Assembly: GCA_007922225.1 (NCBI GenBank)
Contig: ML680053.1
Location: 8,788,217-8,852,216, forward strand
DNA: 64,000 nucleotides
Direction: 5' to 3'
From: Emydura subglobosa
Taxonomy: Eukaryota; Chordata; Testudines; Chelidae
Below, piece after piece: positions 23,490-33,473 of this stretch. The notes beneath the pieces are model-generated. The model worked only from the letters and a program-made list of their open reading frames with translations. It was not told the origin of the DNA and did not search any database. Made by a program: the position numbers and the translations under genes. Every line of letters starts with the position of its first letter. Within the stretch, counting starts at the first letter, position 1.

Positions 23490-23830
23490 TGCTCCCCCCC
23501 CCCCAACACTCCTCCTGCTGGGAAGGAGGTTACTGAGTAGGAAGACCCCCCCCCGACATTCATGGTGAACCCAGCAGAGGGGACCCCCCCCCAGCCACTC
23601 ACACCACGGAGGGTCCACAGGAGCTGACTGAAGCGTTGGGCACGGCAGAGGAGACCCCCCTAAACACTCACGCTGGGGGGGATGGGCCCAGCAAAGGGGG
23701 GACCCCCCCAGCCACTCACGCTAGGGGGGGCCCCTGGGTCCAGTAGTGGAGACCCCCCCAGCCACTCACGCCGCGGAGGGGCCAGAGGGAGCCAATTGAA
23801 GGGCGGGGCCCAGCAGAGGGGACCCCGGGG
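23490..23830. repeat. GC-rich minisatellite just inside PRCP intron 1
   Basis: A degenerate unit containing ACCCCCCCAGCCACTCACGC, then a G-rich run and GGCCCAGCAGAGGGGAC, recurs at about 23585, 23660, 23705 and 23755, with partial units on either side. Spacing varies from roughly 45 to 75 bases. Long C and G runs make assembly errors likely here. Open frames across it are artefacts of the repeats. Confidence 0.7.
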
Positions 23831-23862
23831 GGGGTGACAGGGCTGTGGGCGGAGGGACTTAC

Positions 23863-24015
23863 CTTCTGGGGGAAGTAGCGGGTTTGGTAGGGGGCGGCGG
23901 GGCGGGGCGGAGCTCTCCCCGGGGGGCCCCGCCGGGAGGCCCGGGGCAGGGCGGGCAGCGCTCCCTGAGTGCAGCAGAGGCTGCCCAGGCCGAGCAGCAG
24001 GAGCAGCCCCGGCAT
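23863..24015 (-). CDS. PRCP: Prolylcarboxypeptidase, first coding exon (signal peptide)
   Basis: PRCP is a lysosomal serine carboxypeptidase (S28 family) that removes a residue after proline from peptides such as angiotensin II. This exon encodes residues 1-51. It starts MPGLLLLLGLGSLCC, a clear signal peptide, followed by an arginine- and proline-rich propeptide, and ends TRYFPQK. The human protein has YFQQK followed by VDHFGF at the matching place. The exon ends at an exact donor (AAG then GTAAGT on the minus strand), phase 0. The ATG has G at -3. The catalytic exons are not seen to the left within about 23.8 kb, so intron 1 is long. Identification rests on the exon's shape, its 3' end and its position head to head with DDIAS. 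Confidence 0.8.
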
Positions 24016-24288
24016 AGCGACTGTAAGCAGCGCCGCCTGCGCGCTCCGCCCGTTTTATACCGGCCCCGGCCCGGCCCGGCATCGGGGGGCGGGAGAGGCC
24101 GAGAGGGGGAATCCCGGGGGCGGGGAACCAGACGAGCGGGGGGGGGGGGGGGAGAGGGGAGCTCAGACCCCGCCCCCACGGCTCGCGAGGGGACGGGATT
24201 CGGGGCTGTTCTGCTTAGGCTCCCCACCACTCTCCCCGGCGACCCGTCTCCCCCACTGGGCGGGCTTACCCGAGCCCGGTACTCTGTG

Positions 24289-24607
24289 ATTGGTCTGTGG
24301 GCCGGGCAAGCCAAGATGTGGTTGGATTGCTGGGTATGGACAATGATTGGCTGTCTGGTTTGACAGCAGTGATTGGCTGTAGAGCTGGGGCCGGCTAACA
24401 CTGATTGGCTCTGGTGTTTCGAAGAGGTGATTTGGCTGCCGGATCCGGCTCAGGGGAGAGCCCTTGTTTCCTTTGAAGAGCCGGGGTTGGCTACCGCGCC
24501 TGAGATTGGGAGGCGGAGATTGGCTCTTTGAGGACGCTTTCGATCACGTGATTAGAGCCCGCCCACTTACTCCCCGGGGCGGGGCCACTTTGGGGTGCGG
24601 TAATTGG
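24289..24607 (+). promoter_or_regulatory. Array of seven ATTGG (inverted CCAAT) boxes
   Basis: ATTGG occurs at 24289, 24346, 24372, 24404, 24505, 24519 and 24603, all on the + strand. Four carry the extended form GATTGGCT (24345, 24371, 24403, 24518). The unit TGATTGGCTG recurs at irregular 26-57-base spacing, so the array may have grown by local duplication. NF-Y binds CCAAT and typically acts in bidirectional, TATA-less, cell-cycle promoters. DDIAS is a proliferation-linked gene, which fits. Confidence 0.7.
24544..24551. promoter_or_regulatory. TCACGTGA E-box
   Basis: The palindrome TCACGTGA matches the core of USF and MiT/TFE (CLEAR-type) sites. PRCP is lysosomal, so a TFEB-type input is plausible but unproven. 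Confidence 0.45.
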
Positions 24608-24631
24608 TGTGTGAAAGCGAGACTATATCCG

Positions 24632-24644
24632 TTACGTCACTTCC
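24632..24644 (+). promoter_or_regulatory. CRE-like site with adjoining ETS core
   Basis: TTACGTCA, one base from the consensus TGACGTCA, is followed directly by CTTCC, the reverse complement of the GGAAG ETS core. It lies close to the inferred DDIAS start side of the island. Confidence 0.45.
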
Positions 24645-24649
24645 CCTTC

Positions 24650-24787
24650 AGGCTGATGGTGCGGGGGAAGGGAAGTTGGGGGAGATGGAGAGTAGAGCTG
24701 GAGCGGAGGCAGGGCCGTCTGTGTGGGGGGCAGAGCCTGAGGGGCCGCTCGCTCGCTCCCTCCCTCCCTCAGCGGGGCCGCGGGTGG
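24650..24787 (+). other. DDIAS: Candidate DDIAS non-coding first exon ending at a splice donor
   Basis: The first DDIAS coding exon has a clear acceptor at 30854, so at least one upstream exon must exist. The best donor in the island is GTGAGT at 24788-24793, preceded by CGGGTGG. The transcription start is not visible from sequence; the left boundary given is approximate. Other donors cannot be excluded. Confidence 0.4.
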
Positions 24788-25110
24788 GTGAGTCCGGCCC
24801 TTCCCTGGTTCGTCCTGGCAGCGGAGGCCCCGTCGCCTTCCCTCAGCGCCGTCTCCGGGGTCCTGTGGTGCTCCCTGTGCCGCCCCCGCGGAGCCTGCCC
24901 TCTGCAGCGCGGGAGTGGGCCCCTCCCCCCCCGAATCAGGGCGTTGGAGGAAGAAGTCTGGGGTGTCGTGCCCCTCCCCCATCTCCTCCCCCGCGCGGGA
25001 TGCGTAGGGCAGGCGAGTTAGTGGATGAGGCTCGCGCGATGCCGGTGCAGAGCGCAGTTCACCGGCGGGCCGTCCAGACACGGCTCGATCCGTGGGTCCC
25101 CAGCTTCCCT

Positions 25111-26540
25111 CTGCCGCGGAATACCTTAATACCGTTCATGCTGTGGAGGCGCACCGCCATGTACTCTCCACGTGGACTCATGCATATTCATGAGCCAATT
25201 CAGAACGCTGCAAGTCGTTTTTCAAAAAAAACTCCGTGGTTCTCCGCCCCCCCCCTCCCCCGCCCCCCTTAGGCCTGACTGCACATCAGCGGGGCCGTGG
25301 CACCTTGGCTGGGCAATATTGGCTTAAGTGCTCGTTGTTTCCTTTGTCCCTTCGCTCCAGTGAAGAGCAGCACTTCTTCTGCACGCCTGTTTTCTCTCCA
25401 GAGATCTCTGGCAGGGGAATCAGTTCTGGCTGGGGAATTTGGCAATAGGGAAGATGGTGTTTCAGACTGATATCCTGCATGTTGCTCTGAAGGTGCAAAA
25501 TAGTATCTGTGTGGCTTGCTCAATCCAGGTTTAATTGGGATTACCGGAACTGAGAAAGGAGCACACTGCATGGCCTCATCAGTGTCCACATCTTTATGGC
25601 TTGGCCTTCATCAGCAGTATTCACTTTGGCAACAGAGGAACAAATTGGTCTAAAATGACAGAACTGTTAACTGCACAGCTAGTGATCTCCATTTAAGAGC
25701 CTCAGGATTAGAATAGCAGAAGTATTGCTAATTAAGATTCAGGTGTGTTGCCCTCTTCACGAGCACTTTAAACTCATGCCTGAAGGGAAAAAAAATCAAC
25801 TGATCCAGTAGAGGGCACCAAACACTGATTTATGGGGATGGGGAGGACAGCATAGCTGGAGAAAGGGATGCTTATGGAAGCCTGTCTGTGGTAACCAATT
25901 GAAGAGTTGTGTGAAACAGCCCTATCTCCAGGGCTTTGCCTTTGAGACAAAACTGATATTCAGATAATAGCAATTAAAGCTGACTTTATCTCTCTCATGC
26001 TTATTACTGAGTAGTCTTAATATTTTCCTCATGCAGGGATTGAAGTACTTGATTTCATGTTCTCTATATAAACAGCACCTGAGGTGTTAACAACAAAAAT
26101 CTGTAAAGTACAAACATTACACCCCCTCCTCTCATTCTGTCTCTGTTTCAGAATGTGCATTTGTGTTTATTTCCTAGCTGACGGTAAATGCCAAGTTAAC
26201 AGGGCTTATTGACTACATGGTGCCAGTTCTTCCAACTACTCTGTGCATGAAACCTCTATTGATTTCTTTCTAAAATTCACATTTGGAGCAGTTACAAGAT
26301 CAGACTCATTCTTTATCAACTGTCAAATGTATTCCATTTCCAAATTTATTTTCTTGGTACTGTTTTGTGGTTGTGTAGGTTTATTGTATGTTTATTCTTG
26401 AGATTAAGACTTGTTTATGCGGTTTTGGTAGCACATACATAAGATAATGTGTATAGAGCCAAATCTTTCTCTGATTCATTAATGCTATGGATAATATCTG
26501 TCCTGTCACTTGGTATCCCAGTGTATTTTGTCTTTCTATG
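25111..26540. other. Inferred DDIAS 5' intron, left part
   Basis: A C-rich tract lies at 25248-25268. The rest is AT-rich with no recognised repeat or exon. Confidence 0.4.
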
Positions 26541-26547
26541 TCAGTCT

Positions 26548-26635
26548 TCTAAACTGTAAACTCTCTGGGGCTGGGACAATCTTGATAGCTTGCACAGCAC
26601 TAGACATGTTGTCTGTGCATAACAAAAACAAAGTT
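26548..26635 (+). repeat. MIR/CORE SINE tail fragment, sense
   Basis: TAAACTGTAAACTCTCTGGG, then GCTGGGACAATC and TTGCACAGCACTAGACATG, the sense layout of the recurrent tail. Confidence 0.5.
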
Positions 26636-26809
26636 AACAAGTCTTGTAACCTGAATTTGATTGTTCCAAATCTCATTTTACTTTGCCAGAATGTCAGATG
26701 CACGCTGCCTACTCTGGCCAAGGTCAGAGGAGATGGCATCATCAATTATTTAGATACCTTGCCCTAAATATTTCAAAAGAATATCTACAAACTACGAAAG
26801 CTTCCCTTC

Positions 26810-28800
26810 ATAGAATCATACTAAATCATCCCAGCCAGGGCTTTCTGAAGCCAGGCTTTAAAAATCTCTAAGGATGGCGATTCCACCACCTCCCTAGGTA
26901 ACCCATTCCAGTGCTTCACCACCCTCCTAGTGAAATAGTTTTTCCTAATATCTAACCTAGACCTCCCCCACTGCAACTTGAGACCATTGCTCCTTGTTCT
27001 GTCATTGCCACCACTGAGAAAAGCCTAGTTCCATCATCTTTGGAACCCCCCTACATGTGGTTGAAGGCTGCTGTCATATCCTCTCTCTGCAGACTAAATA
27101 AGCCTAGTTCCCTCAGCCTCTCCTCATAAGTCATGTGCTCCAGCCCCCTAATCATTTTTGTTGCCCTCTGCTGGACTCTCTCCAATTTGTCCACATTTTT
27201 TCTGTAGTGGGTGGGCAAAATTGGACACAGTATTCACCAGTGCCAAATAGAGGGAAATAATCACTTCTCTCGATCTGTAGGCAATGCACCTGCTAATGCA
27301 GCCCAATGTGCTATTAGGCTTCTTGGCAACAAGGGGACACTTGACTTATATGCAGCTTTTTGTCCATTGTAACCTCCAGGTCCTTTTCTGCAGAACTTCT
27401 GCCTAGCCAGTTGGTCCCCAGTCTGTAGCAGTGCCTGGGATTCTTCTGTGTGGACTCTGCACTTGTCCTTGTTGAACCTCATCCGATTTCCTTTGACCCA
27501 ATCCTCCAATTTGTCTAGGTCACTCTGTATCCTGTCCCTACCCTCCAGAGTATCTACCACTCCTGCCAGTCTAGTGTCATCTGAAAACTTGCTGAGGGTG
27601 TAATCCACTCCATCCTCCAGATCATTAATGAAGATGTCAAACAAACTGGCTGCAGGACCGACCTGTGGGGCACTCCATCTGATACCAGCTGACAACTAGA
27701 CATCAAGCCATTGATCACCACCCATTGAGCCTAATGATCTAGCTAGCTTTCTATCCATCTCATAGTCCATTCATCCAACCCACACTTCAACTGGCTGGCA
27801 AGAAAACTCTGGGAGACGGTTTCAGAAGCTTTGCTAAAGTCAAGATATATCACGTCCATCGCTTTCCCCACATTCACAGAGCCAATCATCTCCTCGTAAA
27901 AGGCAATCAGGTTGGTCAGGCATGACTTGCCCTTGGTGAATCTATGCTGACTGTTCCTGATCACCTTCCTCTCTTCCAAGTGCTTTTCAAAGATAATGAC
28001 CAACTCCCTTAGCACTCTCGGGTGCATTGCACCTGGCCTCATGGACTTGTGCATGTCCAGCTTTTCTAAATAGTCCAGAACCTGATCTTTCATCACCAAG
28101 AGCTGCTCACCTCCTCCCCTTAATGTGCTGCCCAGTGCAGTAGTTTGGGAGCTGACCTTGTCTGTGAAGACAGAGGCAAAAGAAGTATTGAGTTTTTTCC
28201 ACAGCTTTTTCCACATCATCTGTCACTAGGTTGCCTCACTCATTCAGAAAGGGGCCCACACTTTCCCTGACCACCTTCTTGTTGCTAACATACCTGTAGA
28301 AACCCTTCTTGTTACCCTTTATGTCCCTTTATAGCTTTAACTCCAATTTTGCTTTGGCCTTCCTGATTTCATCCCTGCCTTCTTGAGCAATATTTTTATA
28401 CTCCTCCCTAGTCATCTGTGCAAACTTCCACTTTTTGTAAGCTTTCTTTTAGTGTTGAAGCTCACCAAAGATTTCTCTGTTAAGCCAAGCTGGTCGCTTG
28501 CCATATTTGCTATTCTTTCTGCACATCAGGATGGTTTGTTCCTGAGCCGTCAATAAGGTTTCTTTAAAATACAGCCAGCTTTCCTGGACTCTTTTCGCCT
28601 TTATATTAGCCTCCCAGGGGATCCTGCCCATCGGTTCTCCAAGGGAGTCAAAGTCTGCTTTTCTGAAGTCCAGGGTTTATATTCTGCTGTTCTCCTTCCC
28701 TTCTTTTGTCAGGATCCTGAACTCGACCATCTCATGGTTACTACTGTCCAGGTTGCCATCCACTTCTATTTACCATACCAATTCTTCCCTGTTTTTGAGC
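26810..28800 (-). mobile_element. CR1 LINE, about 2 kb, antisense within the DDIAS 5' intron
   Basis: The minus strand reads into a CR1 reverse transcriptase in at least two frame-broken pieces. At 27743-28219 there is a stretch with HRFTKGKSCLTNLIAFYEE and VIYLDFSKA. At 27261-27695 there are [10 protein letters not shown] and FSDDTRLAG, where the usual F-A-D-D catalytic motif has A changed to S. A W-V-KGN-RM-FN-K-C block follows. Stops and indels separate the pieces, so it is inactive. The 3' end sits near 26812 with the CATAGAATCATA terminal motif. The 5' end is truncated near 28800. It is better preserved than the copy at 1-1290. Confidence 0.9.
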
Positions 28801-30854
28801 AAGTTATACATGCATCCCAGAAGGTGTTACAGGCTGATGCTGTGGGTAATGTAGGTCCTGGGAATTCAGTTCCCATTGAAATTATTAAAAACATTGTTCT
28901 CAAAGTTGTAAGTTCTGGTTTTTTGGGGGAAAGGGGTGTGGCTAGTGTATCTTGAAAAGGGATATATTGATAAAACAATGACAGTGAATCTTGCATAGAG
29001 AAGTTTTTGGTCCTCTCCTAATGCAGTTGTAAAACTATGTGGTCCTTTAGAGAAGTTTGAACTCTACATATTGCACTACTCCAGAATAGATTGTCTGTGA
29101 CTTGATTTGAAGGCATAAAACCAGATTGACCCACCCTTCTTTGGGTATTCCTTTTGATTTCAGTTAGATTATTTAAGGTGAAGGGCACTGCTCATCGTGA
29201 GCAATTGTGGCTAAATATTTCCATTATCAAATTATTTTATTTAAAATGGCATTTTTACTGGATTACTGGAGTTACCTAAATGGTTGAATGCACACATCCT
29301 CATGTCAGTTATATCAACACTTTAGTGTGTCAGTTTCAGAAATCCACACTCTGTTCTCCGTCCTGCAAACTTTTAACAATCTGTACATCTTAACTGGAAG
29401 CTCTTAAACAAAATCCTCCACTTCTATTTGACAGCTTTGGAATCACATCTTTCATATAGATTAGTATAACATATTTCCACTATGTAATAACCTTCAGCTG
29501 AGACAACTTGAAAATTCAGTGAAGAAAACTAGAAGAGCTAGGTATTTTTAATTAAAACTGTAAACAGTATAAAAAAATCCTCAAATATATTTTGAGGCAG
29601 ATCATATTTAAATATAGTGGGGGTTCGAAGTTCTAATTTGGAATTTTAACATTGCTTGTGTAAAAAGCAGGTCTCCATGGGTTGATTTGGCACCATATGA
29701 TTAAAACAGCTCTTTTTCTTTCTATGCCAATACAGTGAGGGGATTGCTTTACAAAAGCAACATTAAAATTCCAAGTGTTGCTCTGTAACTTGATTTGATT
29801 TCAATTTAAAAGTAGGTTGAGAGACTTCATCTGTATATGAGTTGTTCTGACAACTCTTTAGTTTCACAATCACTTTTTTCTATTCTTAAACATGTTTTTC
29901 TCTCCCTCTTTGTTCGAAAGAGCCACACAAATCAACACTGCTATCAAATGCATAAGAAATATTTCTGTAAATTGACTGTCTCACTAAAATGATTGAGTGC
30001 TCTGTCATGGTATAGATTCGTATATTTAAAAAAAATCCTGCAGAGCAAGAAGCGTATATGAATGGATAAATGACTCATTGGGAAAACAGCAGCTGTGAGA
30101 GTAAATTGTATCTGAGCAAAAATGTATTAATTCAAACCAGCTGACCTATATTTTTTAATTTTGGTGAAACACAAGACTGAAACCACAAATGCCAAATCTC
30201 TGCTCAAAAAAAAGATATTTGAGTTACAGTTCCCTGAAAATAGACTTAACAGAAGTGCCTTCTGTGCTTTAACTACAGTGCACACTGATAATTCTGAAAA
30301 GAAGATTAAGACCAATTAGGAAACTATTTAGCTCCTCGTGCTGTGATCAGACCCACATTGCAGACCTGTGCCTCACTGAAGTCAGTGGTGCACTTTGCTG
30401 ATCTGTGCCATTGGATCAAAATGCAGAGTACCTCTTAACGAGTGCCCAGCATCTGCCTCTCCCTTCATCATTAAAGAGGAGTGTAATCATATGAACACCT
30501 TATAAAAACGCAGGTTTTTAACCCCATATTGTGAATCCAGCTTAAATAAAAAGAGTCCTGAACAATTACGCTTTAAAGATGGGATGAAGCATAAATATAA
30601 TACCACCTCAAATAGTAGAGTATTTTTCAGTACTTATTTGAAAAACTATTAAATGTTTCTCTTTAACACACCTTCAAGTGGCCTTTGTCTTCTGTTCCGC
30701 AAGAATCAGTACGGTAAATAATATACTGAGGTTAATGAGGATACAGATTACCACTTTAAAAAAAACAAAACATTTTTAATAAAAAGAAGCAGTTTGTGTT
30801 GACACCTCATAAATGAGAATCTCATCATATTATTCTGTGTTTCTCTCTTTTCAG
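28801..30854. other. Inferred DDIAS 5' intron, right part
   Basis: AT-rich, with no exon or assignable repeat apart from short A and T runs. It ends with a pyrimidine-rich acceptor, TTTCTCTCTTTTCAG, just before 30855. Confidence 0.5.
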
Positions 30855-30870
30855 GTGACACTGTGAACAC

Positions 30871-30983
30871 ATGAATGGTAGGAGAAGACTGTTAGCTGCC
30901 TCTGTAATTTCTATCCAGAACTCCAGCTTTGTGTATCCTTCTTGTCAAAACTGCTTTTCTAAGCTAATATTAGATTCTAAGAG
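30871..30983 (+). CDS. DDIAS: DDIAS coding exon 1
   Basis: The exon follows TTTTCAG at 30848-30854, has 16 untranslated bases, then ATG. It encodes MNGRRRLLAASV, NSSFVYPSCQNCF and KLILDSK plus two bases of an Arg codon. The first two zinc-ribbon cysteines (C25, C28) are here. Its donor is AG then GTAAGT (30984), phase 2. The human start, MNRRRKFLLASV, supports this ATG. Confidence 0.93.
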
Positions 30984-31046
30984 GTAAGTCCAGGTTGGGG
31001 CATTGCTAATTGGGAAAGCACCCAGCACTCTTTGCATGCTATATAG

Positions 31047-32013
31047 CAGGGCTTGACAAATTTGCTTTGTATCTAGGAGCCAGCACAAATATTAAGGAGC
31101 CAGATGAATTTTTCAGCTTTCAGGGTTTTATGGTTTAACGACTACCAAAAAAAAATTTCACGTTCCACCATTGAATGGTAAACAAGTTATGGGTGAGACA
31201 CGTGTATACACCTGTACACACCACGAGACTACAAAGTGTCGTTCGTCTCGCGTCTATTATGCGTTTAACATGGATGAGCACACAAGCCAATCACTGTGCT
31301 CCTTGCTTTGCGCCATGTGCCAACAAAATGTCCACCAACCATACACTGCGATACACACGATCACAAATGATCACTAAACAAAGAATTCGGCACTCAGATG
31401 CGCTGCCAGAGATGAGCAGTAATTGGAATGCGTTATTGCTAAATTGTTGCTTGATAACTTCTACCTGAAACTCTCAATTCATATTTGTGTTGTTTTGTGT
31501 GAGGGAGGAGAAAGCGTGGGTGAACTTGGCCATCGGGCAGTTTATTATCCTATCTCTAATTTCATCCTCCATTTCTCCATTTTCCTGGATTCTGAAACTC
31601 AGATACTTGAAACTTTGCATTTTCATAATTGTCTGCCCATCTAATTTTAAGGATAATTCTCCAGTGTTCATTCAAGGGCTGGTGGGCCAGCTGTGGCAGC
31701 CCCTTCCCCCCCCACCCCTCTCCCACCATGTGGGCCCAGCAGCGGGGCGCCCTGGCTGGAGCGCAGCAGCTGCTGTCCCCTCCCGGCCCCACCCCTTTGC
31801 CCTGCCTGTCTCCCACAACGTGGGCCCAGCGGGAGCACGGCAGCTGCAGCGCTTCCCCCTCCCGGCTCCGTCACATGGATGCAGTGGCGCCCAGGCCGGA
31901 GCGCAGGAACCACTACCCCTGGGACCCAGTCCTTCACTGGGAGAAATACTAGGCACCAGAATTAATTTCCTAGGCGCCATGGCAACCTGGTGTCCGGGGT
32001 TTGTCGAGCCCTG
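31047..32013. mobile_element. hAT element, 967 bp, with 8-bp target duplication
   Basis: It is flanked by CTATATAG on both sides (31039-31046 and 32014-32021). Ends are CAGGGCTTGACAAA and TTTGTCGAGCCCTG, inverted with one mismatch. An 8-bp duplication and CAGGG ends are hAT hallmarks. No transposase is visible, so it is non-autonomous. The interior has a GC-rich third (31680-31960) and a fragment on the minus strand resembling a retroelement reverse transcriptase. It lies in the first coding intron of DDIAS. Confidence 0.85.
31474..31671 (-). pseudogene. Reverse-transcriptase-like fragment inside the hAT element
   Basis: A 65-codon minus frame contains KMQSFKYLSFRIQENG and EMEDEIRDRI. This resembles the thumb-side segment FKYLGSxIxxDG...EIxxRI of non-LTR retrotransposons such as the RTE or I groups. 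Too short for function. It may be a nested fragment or sequence captured by the DNA transposon. Confidence 0.5.
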
Positions 32014-32054
32014 CTATATAGATAAGTGATCTGTGAAAAGTTTGTTTTAGAACT

Positions 32055-32205
32055 ATTACGTTAGTGCCTGGGAACTCCAGACATGGACCAGGGACCCCAC
32101 TGTGTTTGGCCCTGTACAAACACAGAACAAAAACAATCTCCCTGCCCCAAAGAGTTTACAATCTAAGTATAAAATGAGACAAAAGACAAAAGGGGAACAC
32201 AATGG
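32055..32205 (-). repeat. MIR/CORE SINE tail, antisense
   Basis: TTAGTGCCTGGGAACTCC, GACATGGACCAGGGACCCCA, CCCTGTACAAACACAGAAC, then AATCTCCCTGCCCC and AGAGTTTACAATCTAAG. A well-preserved copy close to the hAT element's right end. Confidence 0.6.
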
Positions 32206-33311
32206 GAAAATGCTGCTGACCATGATAGACGGTGATCTCAGCACACTAGCAGCCTAACTGTTGTCAAGTTTTTTGTAGGCATTATGGCAATGGAGAGTTA
32301 TAAGGGGGGATTTGAAGGAGGACAATAAGGGGCACTGAGCACATAATACATTTACTTCCTGTCATGTTTCCTTGAAGTCTAGATTCACTAGTTCCTGTTT
32401 TCTTACACCAGTAGGAACTATGGGCTCAATCCTGCATCTATAGACACTTTCTCCTGGATGTCTTATGTTTCAGGTTAACATGACTAAAACTGTGCTGGTT
32501 TCTTGAACTTCATAAGCTCTTTTGATTTTCCACATTCTATGACTGTAGACAACGCCATCCTTCCTCTCATAACTGTGGGGTCCTGTGTGACTTCTCACCA
32601 CATATCCAGAGAGTGCCCAAGTTTTGCCCTTTCCTCCTTCACAACATTGGACAATCACACAGTAACATTGTCCTCTCAAATCAAGAAACTCCCACAAATA
32701 TGTGGAGCATCCAGATTGATGCACTGTCAAACCCTGGGCCACTGAGACTCTGAAGAACGTAAGAACAATGAATTCCATAAATACTAAAATCAAGACAGCT
32801 AGCTTTACAAAGCGAGATATCTCCATAAAGTCAAATATGGAAGAGAAGATGGAGAGTGGAGGTTTCTAATGTCTGAGGGGGTTTTGTTATCTCTGTTTGA
32901 TTTATCCAATGCTCTAGGTACTAAAGTAAATACAAAAAAATTCCGAAATACAATGAAATTCAGAAACTGCTGTGCTAGGAGTTTCAAAGTCAAGTCACTC
33001 CTCCTTCCACCCAACAACAAAAACATTAAAATAACCCCAACCTTCCCCCGCCTGTATGTTAGGCTTATGTTTACTAAATGTGTAAAAGAGCTTCACTGAA
33101 GTTCATGGGGCTTCTCATGATCACAGGAATCTGCATATGTTGAGTTCATTGCAGGATTGGGGCCTTAAAGAGCAAAGAATAAGAAATACCTCTTAAGTTT
33201 CTGTTTTGACACAAGGTGTAGTATGCTGGTAGTATTTATTGCTGAATAGAAATTTTTACCACACCATCAGTTAACAAAAATATGTGCTCACTTTTCTTAT
33301 TGTCTTACCAG
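32206..33311. other. DDIAS intron, remainder
   Basis: No further exon is seen. A minus frame at 32470-32826 (118 codons) has no family resemblance. The intron ends with TTGTCTTACCAG at 33300-33311. Confidence 0.5.
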
Positions 33312-33473
33312 ATTTAACTGTCTAAAATGTGGCTGTATGGGTGAAGCTAAGGATGCAAACTACAGGTACAGGCTGTCCCTAAAAGTTGCTGGCACTGGTG
33401 ATTTGTATGACATTACCGTGTTTGGAAGCTCTTTAGATCCATTCTTTGGGATCACAGCAGGAAGTCTGCAGAG
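33312..33473 (+). CDS. DDIAS: DDIAS coding exon 2
   Basis: Follows TTACCAG and completes R38, then encodes FNCLKCGCMGEAKDANYRYR with the second cysteine pair (C41, C44), LSLKVAG, DITVFGSSLDPFFGI and GSLQ plus two bases of Arg. Human DDIAS reads NYRYKLSLKV and VITVFGSCLDTFFG at the same place. The donor is AG then GTAAAA at 33474, phase 2. Confidence 0.93.

Larger units (their letters stand above)
23340..25110. promoter_or_regulatory. CpG island, shared PRCP/DDIAS promoter
   Basis: Strongly GC- and CpG-rich in an otherwise AT-rich window. It holds the PRCP first coding exon on the minus strand and an inferred non-coding first exon of DDIAS on the plus strand. PRCP and DDIAS read away from each other, so a bidirectional promoter is the simplest reading. 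A G-box GGGGCGGGGC lies near 24577. No TATA box stands out in the core. Confidence 0.8.

Noticed and set aside
23845..24401. Long open frames on both strands across the CpG island (up to 180 codons)
   Set aside because: They arise from GC-rich DNA with few stops. Only the 153-base minus-strand segment with a signal peptide and exact donor is supported as coding.
24464..25272. Plus-strand frames of 185 and 222 codons downstream of the NF-Y box array
   Set aside because: GC-driven and rich in Pro, Arg, Gly and Ser, with no family resemblance. The region is better explained as DDIAS 5' UTR and promoter.
31487..32029. A 180-codon plus frame in a DDIAS intron
   Set aside because: It lies within the hAT element and runs through its GC-rich block. 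Frames are open on both strands there.
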